From Norana najaformis (Eukaryota; Annelida; Clitellata; Crassiclitellata; Hormogastridae), in NCBI GenBank assembly GCA_964023275.1, contig OZ029920.1, forward strand, positions 579,326-643,325: a stretch of DNA of 64,000 bases, in the 5' to 3' direction. Both the position numbers and the translations under genes were made by a program. The notes beneath the pieces were generated by a model. That model was not told the origin of the DNA. It did not search any database and was given only the letters and a program-made list of their open reading frames with translations. The number at the start of each line of letters is the position of its first letter. Position 1 is the first letter of the stretch. Of the stretch, positions 34,107-45,100 are shown piece after piece.

Positions 34107-36898
34107 ATGAGTGAAACGGGATATCAACTTCAGAAACTGTCGGAATGCTGTATATGTTTCAAAGCATTTACTGATCCTAGAATGTTGCCATGCATTCACA
34201 CGTTCTGTCTCGAATGCCTTAAACAAACGGTCGATGCAGCAAAGAAGAAGCTGGGAGACAGTATGCCTTGTCCCTTGTGTAGAAACTTGTTCACCGTTCC
34301 AGCTGATGGTCTGGACGGACTCCAGAAAAACTTCTTCATAAATCACCTCATGGAAGTCACAAGTAATTTGCAACTAAGTAGCACGTCAGTCATTCTTTGT
34401 GATATATGCAAAGACCTTTATGAGGGCGACGAAAAGGCAAGATTAGCTACGATGTGCTGCTTTGAATGCAGTAACAAATTTTGCGATATGTGTGCAAAAG
34501 CACATAAGCTGCAGAAATTGAGCAAAGATCATCACATTGCGAAAATTGGAAGTGAAACCGAAGAAGACATCAAAAGAATGCAACGAACAGGAAATTGCAC
34601 AGATCATAATCAAAAGCCGTTAGACTTCTATTGCGCTGATTGCAAGAAAATCCTATGCGTGTCGTGTTTTGTTGAAAATCATGCATCACATAAATGCAAA
34701 GATGTGACTACAGTCGAGGAGCAACTCCGACAAACAGTTCAAACAAATGCATTAAAGATTTCGATCTTGGCAGATGAGGTGTTAAAAGAGGGAAAAAGCG
34801 TGGAACAGAGAAAGGAAACTATCCTTTTAAAATTAGCAGAAACAGAAAATGAATTTCGACAAAAAAATCTAGAACTTAAAGAAATGATAAATAACCACAC
34901 AAATTTCCTGCTGGATGAGTTGTCTCTGATAAAACAGAAGCAACTCAAGGATTGTGAAAATGAAAAAGAAGAAATTCATCGAATTCACGTCATTTTAAAA
35001 AGTTTTGAGACTTACTGCACCGAACTAAGATCGAAAGGATCGGCCAGCGACATCTGCAGCTGTGTTGACAAATTGTCAGTGAGAGCAGACGAGTTGGAGA
35101 AAGATCACGAGGAATTCATTGGTCGTCCACGTCGATCATTCGAAGTTTCTTTCCAAACAACAGATATACGAGAATTTGTAGAGAAGTCCAACAGGAATGT
35201 TGTGGGACAAATTCAAGGTAAAAATTTTCCGCTTTGCTTAAATTAACATTCTGAGGTGGATGGCTTGTTCTTTTAGGAGAGTGGAGAGAGAACTTGCAAA
35301 GAGGACAAATTCTCTCTTTGGTCTCCAACTTTTGTGATATCGATTAGGTTTGGGTTGAAATCTCTTATTTGTCCACGGATTCCTTATCTTCTGTGTCGCA
35401 TGTTTTCTGGCCTGAGAGATCCAAAAACTTCGATTGTTTCTGTTTCGAATGATTTGTGGTTTTAAAATATAGTTTTGCTTGGAAGCGACCGTTGATTGAG
35501 GCAACGTGTTTTATAACATAAACTAAGCTGTACTCGTTTCTAGAGATCACCTTTTATTGTGTAACATTACACTACAATACATTAAATAACATTACAATAG
35601 ATCACATCACATTTCATTGCATTATATAACATTCGCTTTATGAAGGTTATGTTACATTACATCGCATCATAATACATTAGATCACATTGAATTTCATTAC
35701 AACACATAACCTTAGATTAAATGATTGCATTAGATTACATTAGCTTACATTAAACTGTATTGGATTACATTATATTCGATTACACAATATTACATTATAT
35801 TACATTGCATTCGATTACATTTACATTATATTTAATTATTCGTTGACAAATGTTCGTGAGAAGTGAGAAAATGAATAAATGCTTGGATAAATGGTCAGTT
35901 ATAATAAATATTGAATTTAAAATAATATTATAGCAGTTTAACCATCAATTTTCAATATATCTGTTTCGTCTGCTAACACAGTAACCAATACAGGGATTGA
36001 GAACTATGGAATTGTTGTGGGATTAAATATTTTTGGCAAGACCGTAACAAACGACGTCATCCAAATAAATCTGCGTCGTCCAAATGAAATTTCAACTCAT
36101 CAACAAATACCGACTACAATGCACAGAGAAGCTGCAGCCTCGGTTTATTGTAACACGATGTACGTTACAGGAACGGGAGCCAGTAGAAATGAAATCTGGA
36201 AATGCAACTCAGTTTCCGGTTGGATGGAATGCGCTTCTTTAGTTCAAGGCAGACGTAAACACAGCGCAGCGTTTATCGATGAAGTATTGTACATCTGTGG
36301 AGGATATGTGGATTCAGATGGAAGAGTTCTAAACAGCGTGGAAGCCTACAACGCATTCACCGACAAATGCTCAACAGTTGGAAAGCTGGTTCATTGTGTC
36401 GAGAGTTCAGGCAACTGTGTTCCATTCAAGACTTCGCTCTATATTTTTGGTGGAATTGGTAAAGATTACATTGCGATGAATCGCGTTCAAGTGTACGACA
36501 CTAAACAGAACAAATGCACTCTCCTTTCGAAACCAATGCCACGCCCTCATTCAATGATGCGAGCTGCACTTTGGGACACATCTGTTGTATTAGTGGGATG
36601 CCAAATGTGTTTTATGTTTAACTTTGACACTGAGACATGGCAAGAGAAAAAGCAGTTTGAGATAGACGTTTCTTACTTTGGTTTGATTCTTGATAATGAA
36701 CGACTCTTTGTTATCGGAGGAGGAATCAACGAAATGGACAAAGATGGCAATATGAAATGGAATTCGAGAGACGACGTACGTTACGTTTCAATTCGAAATA
36801 TCATCGAGGATAAACCGACTGAGTGGAAGATTCATGCAAAACTGCCTCAACCATCTCTGATACATGCCTACCAAAAATTGTCTTATTTTATCGTATAA
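34107..36898 (+). CDS. RING/B-box/coiled-coil/Kelch (TRIM-Kelch) protein
   Basis: Two coding exons, 34107-35217 and 35982-36898, join in phase 1 (CAAG|GTAAAA to ACACAG|TA) to give 675 aa. The start is ATGAGTGAAACG. Residues 14-59 are a C3HC4 RING (CCICF, CIHTFCLECL, MPCPLC). A first B-box lies at about 98-145 (CDICKDLY, CCFEC, CDMC) and a second at about 163-205 (CTDH, FYCADC, ILCVSCF, ENHASHKC). A coiled coil covers about 205-310. Exon 2 carries Kelch-like repeats with Gly-Gly doublets (LYICGGY, LYIFGGI, LFVIGGG). The RING predicts E3 ubiquitin-ligase activity and Kelch predicts substrate binding, in cytoplasm (inference). A Kelch C-terminus is not among the standard vertebrate TRIM classes. 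No disabling change is seen. The inverted paralogue is at 56086-58678. Confidence 0.88.
35218..35981 (+). other. TRIM-Kelch intron with ATTACATT repeats
   Basis: The stretch at about 35555-35840 is built of degenerate ATTACATTA/ATTACAT units. The paralogous intron at 57000-57567 is of similar composition (ATATAATGTTATA at about 57110-57235). No gene inside. Confidence 0.75.
35982..36898 (+). CDS. Kelch exon of the direct TRIM-Kelch gene
   Basis: A 917-nt terminal exon ending TTTATCGTATAA. Kelch-type blades repeat the pattern hydrophobic run, GG, then Y or W about 25 residues on (VEAYNAFTDKCS, VQVYDTKQNKCT, MFNFDTETW). There are three clear and one or two weak blades, fewer than the six of a full propeller. 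A partial propeller or further diverged blades are possible. Confidence 0.85.
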
Positions 36899-37235
36899 CG
36901 CAAAAAAACACTTTTTCTATGCTAAATATTGTTATGTGATTGTTATATTTCGGTATCCTATCCTCATTCCTCCTTTTTTATATCTTTTGGGGCTCCAGTT
37001 CTATCCACCGTAGTCGTCTACTTATCTGCTTCACCTTTGTAATAGAAAAAATGACTTTTTTATATGAGCTTTATCCTTTCACAGAGATTGTGGTTCATTG
37101 AAACAGCTGTCGTTCGTGTTACTGTCTGTATATAACTGCAGAAATTGGTTGACTCTGCTAGCGTTGCTATCCACTGAACTGCTTCGCGTGACCGATGTGA
37201 CGTAACAATATCAGCTCACACGCTAACATTATATA

Positions 37236-38239
<1,004 letters not shown>

Positions 38240-38720
38240 TCATTTTCGAGGGTCAAAATTAATGGGAGTACCCTTGGCAGCACCACATATTATCCCTGAT
38301 GCCTCAGACTGTATATTCTGAAGTCTCTTCAGTTGGAACTTGCATGTTGCAGAGTAACCTGCATCCCATAATCCAGTACAGACCTGATGAGGAATCTGTA
38401 TATGGAGAGAAGAACTCTTTTTGAGGCACCCCATCTGTAACCAGACACAGCTCTCATTAAATTGATTATATTTTTGCATTTCAAAATAATATAATCTATA
38501 TGGGGTTTCCAATTTTGTTTCAAGTCAAATATAACCACTAAGAATTTTACAGTTTTTTTTCCCATTTTAATCTGTTTATTATTAAGTACACTCGATATCT
38601 TAGGTTCTGTTTTATTTTTTTTTATTAATCAAACTCCTGTGGTTTTGCTTAGACAGACTTTGAATCCTTTTTATTGCACCATTCATACATGTTGTATAAA
38701 ACAATTTGAATGTTATTTTG
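38240..38720 (-). mobile_element. Non-LTR reverse-transcriptase fragment
   Basis: The minus-strand reading gives VKFLVVIFDLKQNWKPHIDY, then CKNIINLMRAVSGYRWGA and LLSIYRFLIRSVLDYG. After a frame change come LKRLQNIQSEASGIICGA and KGTPIN. This is the conserved post-catalytic (thumb) region of Jockey-type LINE reverse transcriptases (LGVIFD..W..HI, IYRSLIRSVLDYG, L..IQ..A.RI). Upstream sequence to about 38720 continues it with a stop. The copy is dead. Confidence 0.82.
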
Positions 38721-38814
38721 CATTAATTTTAGGTTTCTAATGGCATAAAAATATACACTTTCTTTAGCAGAAAGGCAGTATCTTCATTTTCAGTATACAT
38801 TAAAATATATACAA

Positions 38815-38860
38815 CGTCGTAAAAAGCGATTAAAAGGTGTCTAAGGATAGTCTAACTATA
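38815..38860 (-). repeat. Isolated module A of the modular repeat
   Basis: GCGATTAAAAGGTGTCTAAG followed by GATAGTCTAACTATA is the inverted module A. Confidence 0.65.
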
Positions 38861-38999
38861 TCAAGATAGCAGTGAAAGTTTCTTCTTTCTCTTGGAACAA
38901 ATGTTACTTACAGTCGCAACAGAATGTGAGAACGAGGAAATGTTACTCCAAGTGCTTCTGAATAGTTGTTTTCGACTCGCACTCATACAGCACTCTAAT

Positions 39000-39072
39000 C
39001 TCTACATTATTATTAATATTATTATTATTATTTTTATCATCATCGTCGTCATCATCATCATCATCATCCTAT
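39000..39072. repeat. ATT/ATC trinucleotide microsatellite
   Basis: ATTATTATT runs pass into ATCATCATC. Confidence 0.9.
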
Positions 39073-39187
39073 ATGTTCATAGTAGAGTTCCGGAGAAGCA
39101 GATGGCGTTCCCACGCTGGACAGCTACTGAGAGTCTTTGAACCAGGTAGCCGGTCTCCAGTGGATCGTGGGTTGCCATTGTCATCCT

Positions 39188-39775
39188 TCATCCTAACTCC
39201 CACACGAAATCCAATCCTTCCGTACTCCATGCGCCGCTGCTTTCCAGTGCGACCGCCACAAAAGAGTGGGTTTGGGCTATAGTGGCGTATTTTAGCCTTT
39301 TGGCTGAGACTGCCCGGTTTGCAGCTTCACTTGGTCCGGTTGAAGTAAAACCTAGATGTGACGCTGCACATGTTTCAGAAACTGTCACATCCCATGTATG
39401 GCACCTTCCGCGAGACCATGAGATAAGAGTCACGCCATCCGGTCGTTTGCCATCTTCCCTGGTGAGTCCCAACGGTTCTTTCTGAGCAGGGATGTTCGCT
39501 CTGATAAGCGCTCTCCAAATAATGTCGTTGAGCATGTTATGGCGTTGTTGTCTGCCAGCACCCTTTCTACAGACCAGACCGTGAAGTCCTCTGGCGTCGA
39601 CCCTTTCGCCACAGTGACACAGATGTGGCTCGCACAGTGTGGTTCCCAGTCGCATTCCAACCGCGGTCTGTATCACCTCATCCGAAAGACGGAGTCCCAA
39701 TGCGGTTACTGGAGGAGCCAGCATCTAATCTCCAGAGTGTGGTGCTTGAGAGGCCAAGAGACGAGCGCGGTCTAA
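39188..39775 (-). pseudogene. REL-endonuclease domain of an early-branching LINE
   Basis: Minus strand, about 190 codons. CHCGERVDARGLHGLVC is a CCHC knuckle. RHNMLNDIIWRALIRANIP and KRPDGVTL..WSRGRCHTWDVTV give the R, K/R-P-D and D residues of the restriction-like endonuclease of CRE/R2/R4/NeSL-type LINEs. Upstream the frame DRARLLASQAPHSGD is cut by TAG where the family usually has Trp. The 5' part (reverse transcriptase) is missing. It is a relic, not a host gene. Confidence 0.78.
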
Positions 39776-39917
39776 TGGGTTGTTCGCAGACTCATGTAAG
39801 CTCGCCGGCGCCTTGCTTGTCCAGCGACAGTCTCATTCACTTTGTCGATGAGCTGCTGATCCAGTTGGTGGTTCTGCACCCGTGAAGAACATCCATGCAT
39901 TCAGTGCGGTATTCACG

Positions 39918-39919
<2 letters not shown>

Positions 39920-39999
<80 letters not shown>

Positions 40000-40000
40000 T
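39920..40000. repeat. (ATT)n microsatellite
   Basis: About 26 perfect TTA units. The poly-Leu and poly-Asn frames over it are artefacts. Confidence 0.97.
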
Positions 40001-40079
40001 GAATATGATTGCTATAGCCACCTGGCGAACAAATTTGAATTCAGTCAATATCGAATTCGTGAACGAATCAAGAGGCAGT

Positions 40080-40245
40080 CAGGCGTATGAAATGTGGGCG
40101 ACTCCACCTTCTTAGTCTCGGCGTATGAGGGCTGGTGGCCACTTCCTCGTGTTCCCACTGAGAGTGTATAGTTGGACTACTTTTCTTATAGCCAAGTTAG
40201 TTAGAGGCGAAAATGGGGCAAAAATCTCGAAACCTCATGTACGCG
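40080..40245 (-). mobile_element. tRNA-derived SINE, copy 2 (body only)
   Basis: The reverse complement matches the SINE at 5270-5445: GAGATTTTTGCCCC, GGCTATAAGAAAAGTA, CCAACTATACACTCTCAGTG, GGAAGTGGCCACCAG, CATACGCCGAGACTAAG. The tRNA-like head is absent; a GT microsatellite occupies its place. Confidence 0.8.
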
Positions 40246-40295
40246 CGTGTGTGCGTCCGTGTGTGTCTGTGTGTGTGTTCGTGTGTTTACCTATA
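40243..40295. repeat. GT-rich microsatellite
   Basis: Imperfect GTGTGT/CGTGTGT run abutting the SINE body. Confidence 0.8.
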
Positions 40296-40616
40296 AAAAG
40301 GTGTGAACATTTCATCTAGGAAGACAGGTAAAAACCTGTGTATGGAAGAAATACCCTCCAGCCCCAAGCGCTTTTGGGACATTTCCATTCTAACTGAGTA
40401 TCAAGGCCTAGGTTAGACTATCGCATCTAGCGGTGCTACTGGGTGCTACTACAACTGAGTACATAGACTTACATTGGACTATCATCCTGTTGCCCTTGCG
40501 CTGCTAGTGGTGCTCCAGGGTGAGGTGACTGATATTGCGGCATCCAGCAAATGAACTCTAATTAGATTTAGCACAATACAAATTGCCTGGTGTCTGCCCC
40601 AACTATAGGCTGCCTC

Positions 40617-40890
40617 TTTAGGATTGAAGCAACACCGTGAAGCTCTGTCTCTGGATCCCATTCTGCTTCTTCCGCTGTCGCCGGATGAGCAAAGTCCTGA
40701 GGATGGCCTTTGCTCAGAACAGGGTTCGTTCCTTACCGGCAACAGTCGTTCCCTTGTGTGCTTATTTTTTTGCGAACTTTCTTTTCACCATCTTTCTACA
40801 TCTCGTAAGTCTTCCGCTGCAGCCAATAATCTGAGACACCAGTGGACAGTATCTGGGACAAGGTAGTCTTATGGAAAGTCAGGCTCGGTA
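40617..40890 (-). mobile_element. Divergent Gypsy LTR fragment, antisense
   Basis: The plus strand here resembles the reverse complement of the LTR interior at about 60800-61000. Shared blocks are CGCCGGATG, CCTGAGGATGGCCTTT, CTCAGAACAGGGTTCGTTCC, TTCTACATCT and CACCAGT. It is clearly older than the two full LTRs. Confidence 0.72.
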
Positions 40891-41009
40891 TAACTTAGAA
40901 TTCAGGTACCACCCGGATTACTAGCATGATCCCCATGGGCTCCAATTGCTGCAGTTTGTAGAAGGAAGGGTTGCTTTACCCAATGGTTTAAACTGTCTAT
41001 CACTAAAGA

Positions 41010-41085
41010 TACATTTGTGTGTGTATGTATGTATGTATGTATGTATATATATATATATGTATGTATGTATGTATGTATGCATGGA
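41010..41085. repeat. GTAT/TA microsatellite
   Basis: Runs of GTAT on both sides of a short ATAT core. Confidence 0.92.
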
Positions 41086-41274
41086 TGCATATGTGTTGTT
41101 ATTAATGGACACAGCAATAAACGAAACTAAATCAAAATGATAATTATAAAAGATTAGACTATATCAGATAACGTAATATATTAATTAATTAAGTAGGTAA
41201 TAAGGCTGATATTATTCACAGATCCTGCAGCTTACTGAGTGCAAGATAAAATCTTTCCAAGATTTTTGTTGTAA

Positions 41275-41405
41275 AGTTAGACACCTTTTAAAAGAGTAAA
41301 ATTTTGCTTCATAAGTCCATGAACGGTACTGTAAAAAGGAGGAGGGCAACGGCAACGGCCTTTGATGCCATAAACTGTCGTTAAACTGAGGAACTACTAC
41401 TGGCA
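41275..41405 (+). repeat. Modular repeat, A plus partial B-C
   Basis: GTTAGACACCTTTTAAAAG (A) is followed at 41335-41400 by AAAAAGGAGGAGGGCAACG, CCTTTGATGCCATAAACTG and GTTAAACTGAGGAACTACTA. Confidence 0.8.
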
Positions 41406-42011
41406 CCTTTGATGATCCGTTGACTATATGATAAGGTCGATGAAATAAAGGCCATGGCAGCTGTAAAGACGTCATTGAACTCTCAGCAATGATCGCGATT
41501 TTAAATGATACTGGAGGAGCAGGGTGACTCCAGCGCAGTTCGATTTTCTGAGCCACCCACATCACTTCCGGTTCAACTATTGAAATAGGCTAAAACGATC
41601 ATTCCGTGTCACCTCTGCCCCTACGTAGCGCCCGTTCTCTAAAATGAAGATTCTGGATTGGTCGCTTCTCTAACGGAATCAAATTAATTAAGAAAGATGG
41701 GAGTAATTGGGTTTGAGTCCGTGAATGAAACCTACCAGAGACAGAATCACAAGGTACAACACGCACGAAACAAACTTCAACTGTTTCTCCTAAATGCTAA
41801 ATAAAAACAAGACACCGTCTGAAAGAACGTGGGCCTGTTTGGGCTTTTCCGTGTGCCTAAGAACCTGGACAGCAAGGGTCACAATGCAAGCGGTAATGAC
41901 GATAGCAGATCATTTACTTACACGCTTAATTATGGAAGGTAACTGCAATTGATGACCCGTATGAACAGAACCTCGGTCTTATCCAGAATGTAGAAAGACA
42001 GCAAAGGACAT
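41406..42011. other. Non-coding, nothing recognised
   Basis: Left flank of the assembly gap. It is not LTR sequence, so the Gypsy element's 5' LTR is not here. Confidence 0.55.
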
Positions 42012-42013
42012 CT

Positions 42014-42069
<56 letters not shown>
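42012..42069. repeat. (TA)n microsatellite abutting the gap
   Basis: About 28 TA units run directly into the run of Ns; the repeat is probably why assembly failed. Confidence 0.95.
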
Positions 42070-42079
42070 NNNNNNNNNN
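42070..42079. other. Assembly gap (10 N)
   Basis: Ten Ns. On its right the Gypsy gag frame is already open; on its left there is no element sequence. The true missing length must hold at least a 5' LTR (about 2.2 kb), the primer-binding site and any gag start. Confidence 0.95.
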
Positions 42080-42121
42080 CCAGAAAACGACAGAAATGCT
42101 TTTGGTCGAAAAACTCGGGAA

Positions 42122-45100
42122 ATGTCCCGCGAAAGTCAGAGACGCGGGATTTACCCAGAAACTGGGAGAGATACGTTTGCCTCGGGAGCTCCCGTCAAAT
42201 ACGAAAGACGCTGCGAAGACCGAGAAACGGACAGAGATCTTTCTGCTTGGGAAGCGACACGAGAGCGACGCTCTACAGGCCAGGATACCGAGTTCAAAGA
42301 ACGTAGCCACTTTGACATGAAGGCAATGAGTGATATTGGCGGCCGCGCCCGGAGACGTAGGGATAGCGGAGACGCTTCCCAGAGATTTCGTACTAAAGTC
42401 AAAGTGGCAGATTTCGGGAATTCCGCGGGCCATGTAACCGACCAGCATCGGTCTACATTGAGTAGTGCCGAGGAAAGTGAACCAAGTGATCGAGAGATAA
42501 CTACGAGGAATTATAAAAAGCGTATGGAAAAGACGCGTATTACTGAGAAGAGAAACGGAAAGGCGACCGACCGAGGGATACGGATTAAACTTGAAAAATA
42601 TGATGGAAAAACGGCGGTTGCCGCATTTTTGGCGAAATTCGAAGTCTGTGCTCGTTGTAACGCATGGAGTGACCAAGAGAAAGCAGACCAATTAATGTGT
42701 GCTCTGACAGGGCCCGCATCTCAACTGTTGTGGGATATGGGTGCACACCAAAATGTAACCTGGCATGAACTCGTTGAAAGGCTTAAAGCCAGATACGGAT
42801 CCGAAGACCAGACCAGTCTTTATCGAATGAAACTTCGCACTTACAGACAGGCTCCAGGAGAAAGCTTGAGCAATGTAGTGCAGGAAATAAGGAGGCTGAT
42901 GGCTTTGGCCTATCCGGGACCCACTAGCGATATTGTCGAAACGGTTGCTTGCGACGCTTTCATTGATGCGCTCGCTAACCAAGATTTGGCTCAGAAGGTG
43001 CGAGAGAAAGAACCAGATAACCTTGAGGCTGCGTATAAGCACGCCGTTCGATTAGACGCTTATGGTCGATCTTCATCACAGGCGACTGATACTGACCGTA
43101 GGCATGGCCGAATTAAAGTTACAAGAGAGGATCGAAAATCCTCGGTTGCCGACGAGCAACAAAATCGTCGTTTAGAAGATCTCGAAAGGGAGATTAAGAA
43201 TCTGTCTAAAGAAATTGGGCGATTTACCAGTAAGCAAGACCCCAGTCTTGTACCGGGAAAACCGCAAGAGAGAGAGGGCGGTTTAGAAGGAGGCGCTGAT
43301 GGTCAACGGAAAACCGATACGAACGTTACGCAGAAACGGTTATTTCCGCAAGGACGGTTGAGAAACCCTGATATCGAGTGTTACATCTGTAGACAAAAAG
43401 GGCACATAAAAAGGTTTTGTCCTCAACGAGTTTCTGAAACGGGTAGAGAAAGCAGTAACAATGAACCTCCTAAAGCAGAACACATCCAAGAGGAAGTTCA
43501 GAATCGCTTGGTCAAGGGTAGCAGGATGGCTTATGTCGTCGCTAGACTAGAAGGGAAGCGACTTCATTGTCTGATGGATTCAGGGAGTGAGATGTCACTT
43601 GTGCCACGACGTCTTGTACTGAGCACCGAGTTGACACCATCGGAGCAGCGTCTCTTAGCTGCGAACGGAAGCGAGATAAAAGTGGACGGTGAAACTACGC
43701 TGGAGATTCGTATTGGAAAGAAGTTGTACCAGTTACCATGTTTAGTGACAGACCAAGTAACCGAAGTGATCTTGGGATTGTCCTGGCTAGAGAGTAATCA
43801 GGCTAGATGGGACTTTGCTAGTCGGTCTGTATGGTTAGGGAGCGAAAGAATCCCTCTAAAAGAAGCCGTTGCTGAATCTATGTGCCGAAGAGTAGTCGTT
43901 CAGGAAGACACTGTAGTTCCTCCTAGAAGCGAGGTTGACGTTCCGGCATCAGTAGTATATCCGCATTTCCGAGAGGATAACGGAGACTGGACCACCGTGC
44001 CAGCGGAACTGACACCAGACCTGATGATAGGACGCACCTTGGTTACAGGAAAGGAACCGAAAGTGTGGATAAGAATGTTGAACGTTGGGAACAAAAACTC
44101 GGTTGTAAAGAAAAGGACCGAATGTTGGTTGGAACGTGTTGAATTGATTGATGCCGAAGCTAGACAGTTCGGGGAAGAGCACAAAAATACTGAAGAAGAG
44201 ACATCTTCGAAGATCCGTATGGTGACTGGAGTGACAGAGCAGCCGAACCAACCTGAAGCAGAACAGGTCCTGAAACGATTATGGGAAGAGGTTCCACCTG
44301 ACGTTTCAGAGGACGAGCGGAGACGGTTACGTGAATTAGTGCTTTCCTACAGTACAACGTTTTCGCTGAGTGAGAGTGACCATGGGTTTACTTCGATAAT
44401 ACAGCATGAGATTGATACCCAGCAAGAGAAACCTGTTCGTCAACCACTGAGACGGCAGCCACTTTCTATGTTGCCAGAGATTGATCGTCAGGTAGAAGAT
44501 ATGTTGAACCAAGGAATTGTGGAGCCATCAATGTCGGATTGGGCATCCAATGTCGTAATGGTAAAGAAGAAAGATGGCAGTATGCGCTTTTGCGTAGATT
44601 ACAGACAGTTAAATCTTAAAACGCGCAAAGACGCCCATCCGTTACCTCTAATCCGTGAGAGTTTGGATACACTTGGAGGAGCCAGATGGTATAGTACATT
44701 CGATCTGAGGTCAGGGTACCACCAGATGGCCCTGCATCCGAGAGACAAGCATAAGACCGCTTTTGTGACAAGAAGGGGAAGTTTCCAATTCAGAGTGTTG
44801 CCATTTGGATTGTGTAATAGCCCCGCTTCGTTTTGCCGGTTAATGAACTTGGTCTTGACTGGACTTAATTACGATATTTGTCTAGTTTATCTAGACGATA
44901 TAATTGTGTTCTCCAGGGATGTAGAGACACATATGCGACGGTTAGAGATGGTGTTCAGAAGATTACGAGAGTATAACCTCAAACTGAAGCCATCCAAGTG
45001 CCACCTGCTTCAGCAGAAAGTGTTGTTCCTTGGACACATATTGAGTGATGAAGGGGTAGCCACAGACCCGAATAAGGTCAAGGCTGTAGAAGATTGGACC

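Larger units (their letters stand above)
32971..37235 (+). repeat. TRIM-Kelch segmental duplication, direct copy
   Basis: The whole block, from GCGTGAGAATAAA (about 32990) through the gene to CTAACATTATATATA (about 37230), recurs inverted at 55757-61952. It includes 5' flank, intron, coding exons and 3' flank, so it is a genomic duplication rather than a retrocopy. Confidence 0.88.

Noticed and set aside
41930-42691. A 253-codon minus-strand frame crossing the N gap
   Set aside because: Shadow of gag plus TA repeat, read through unknown bases.
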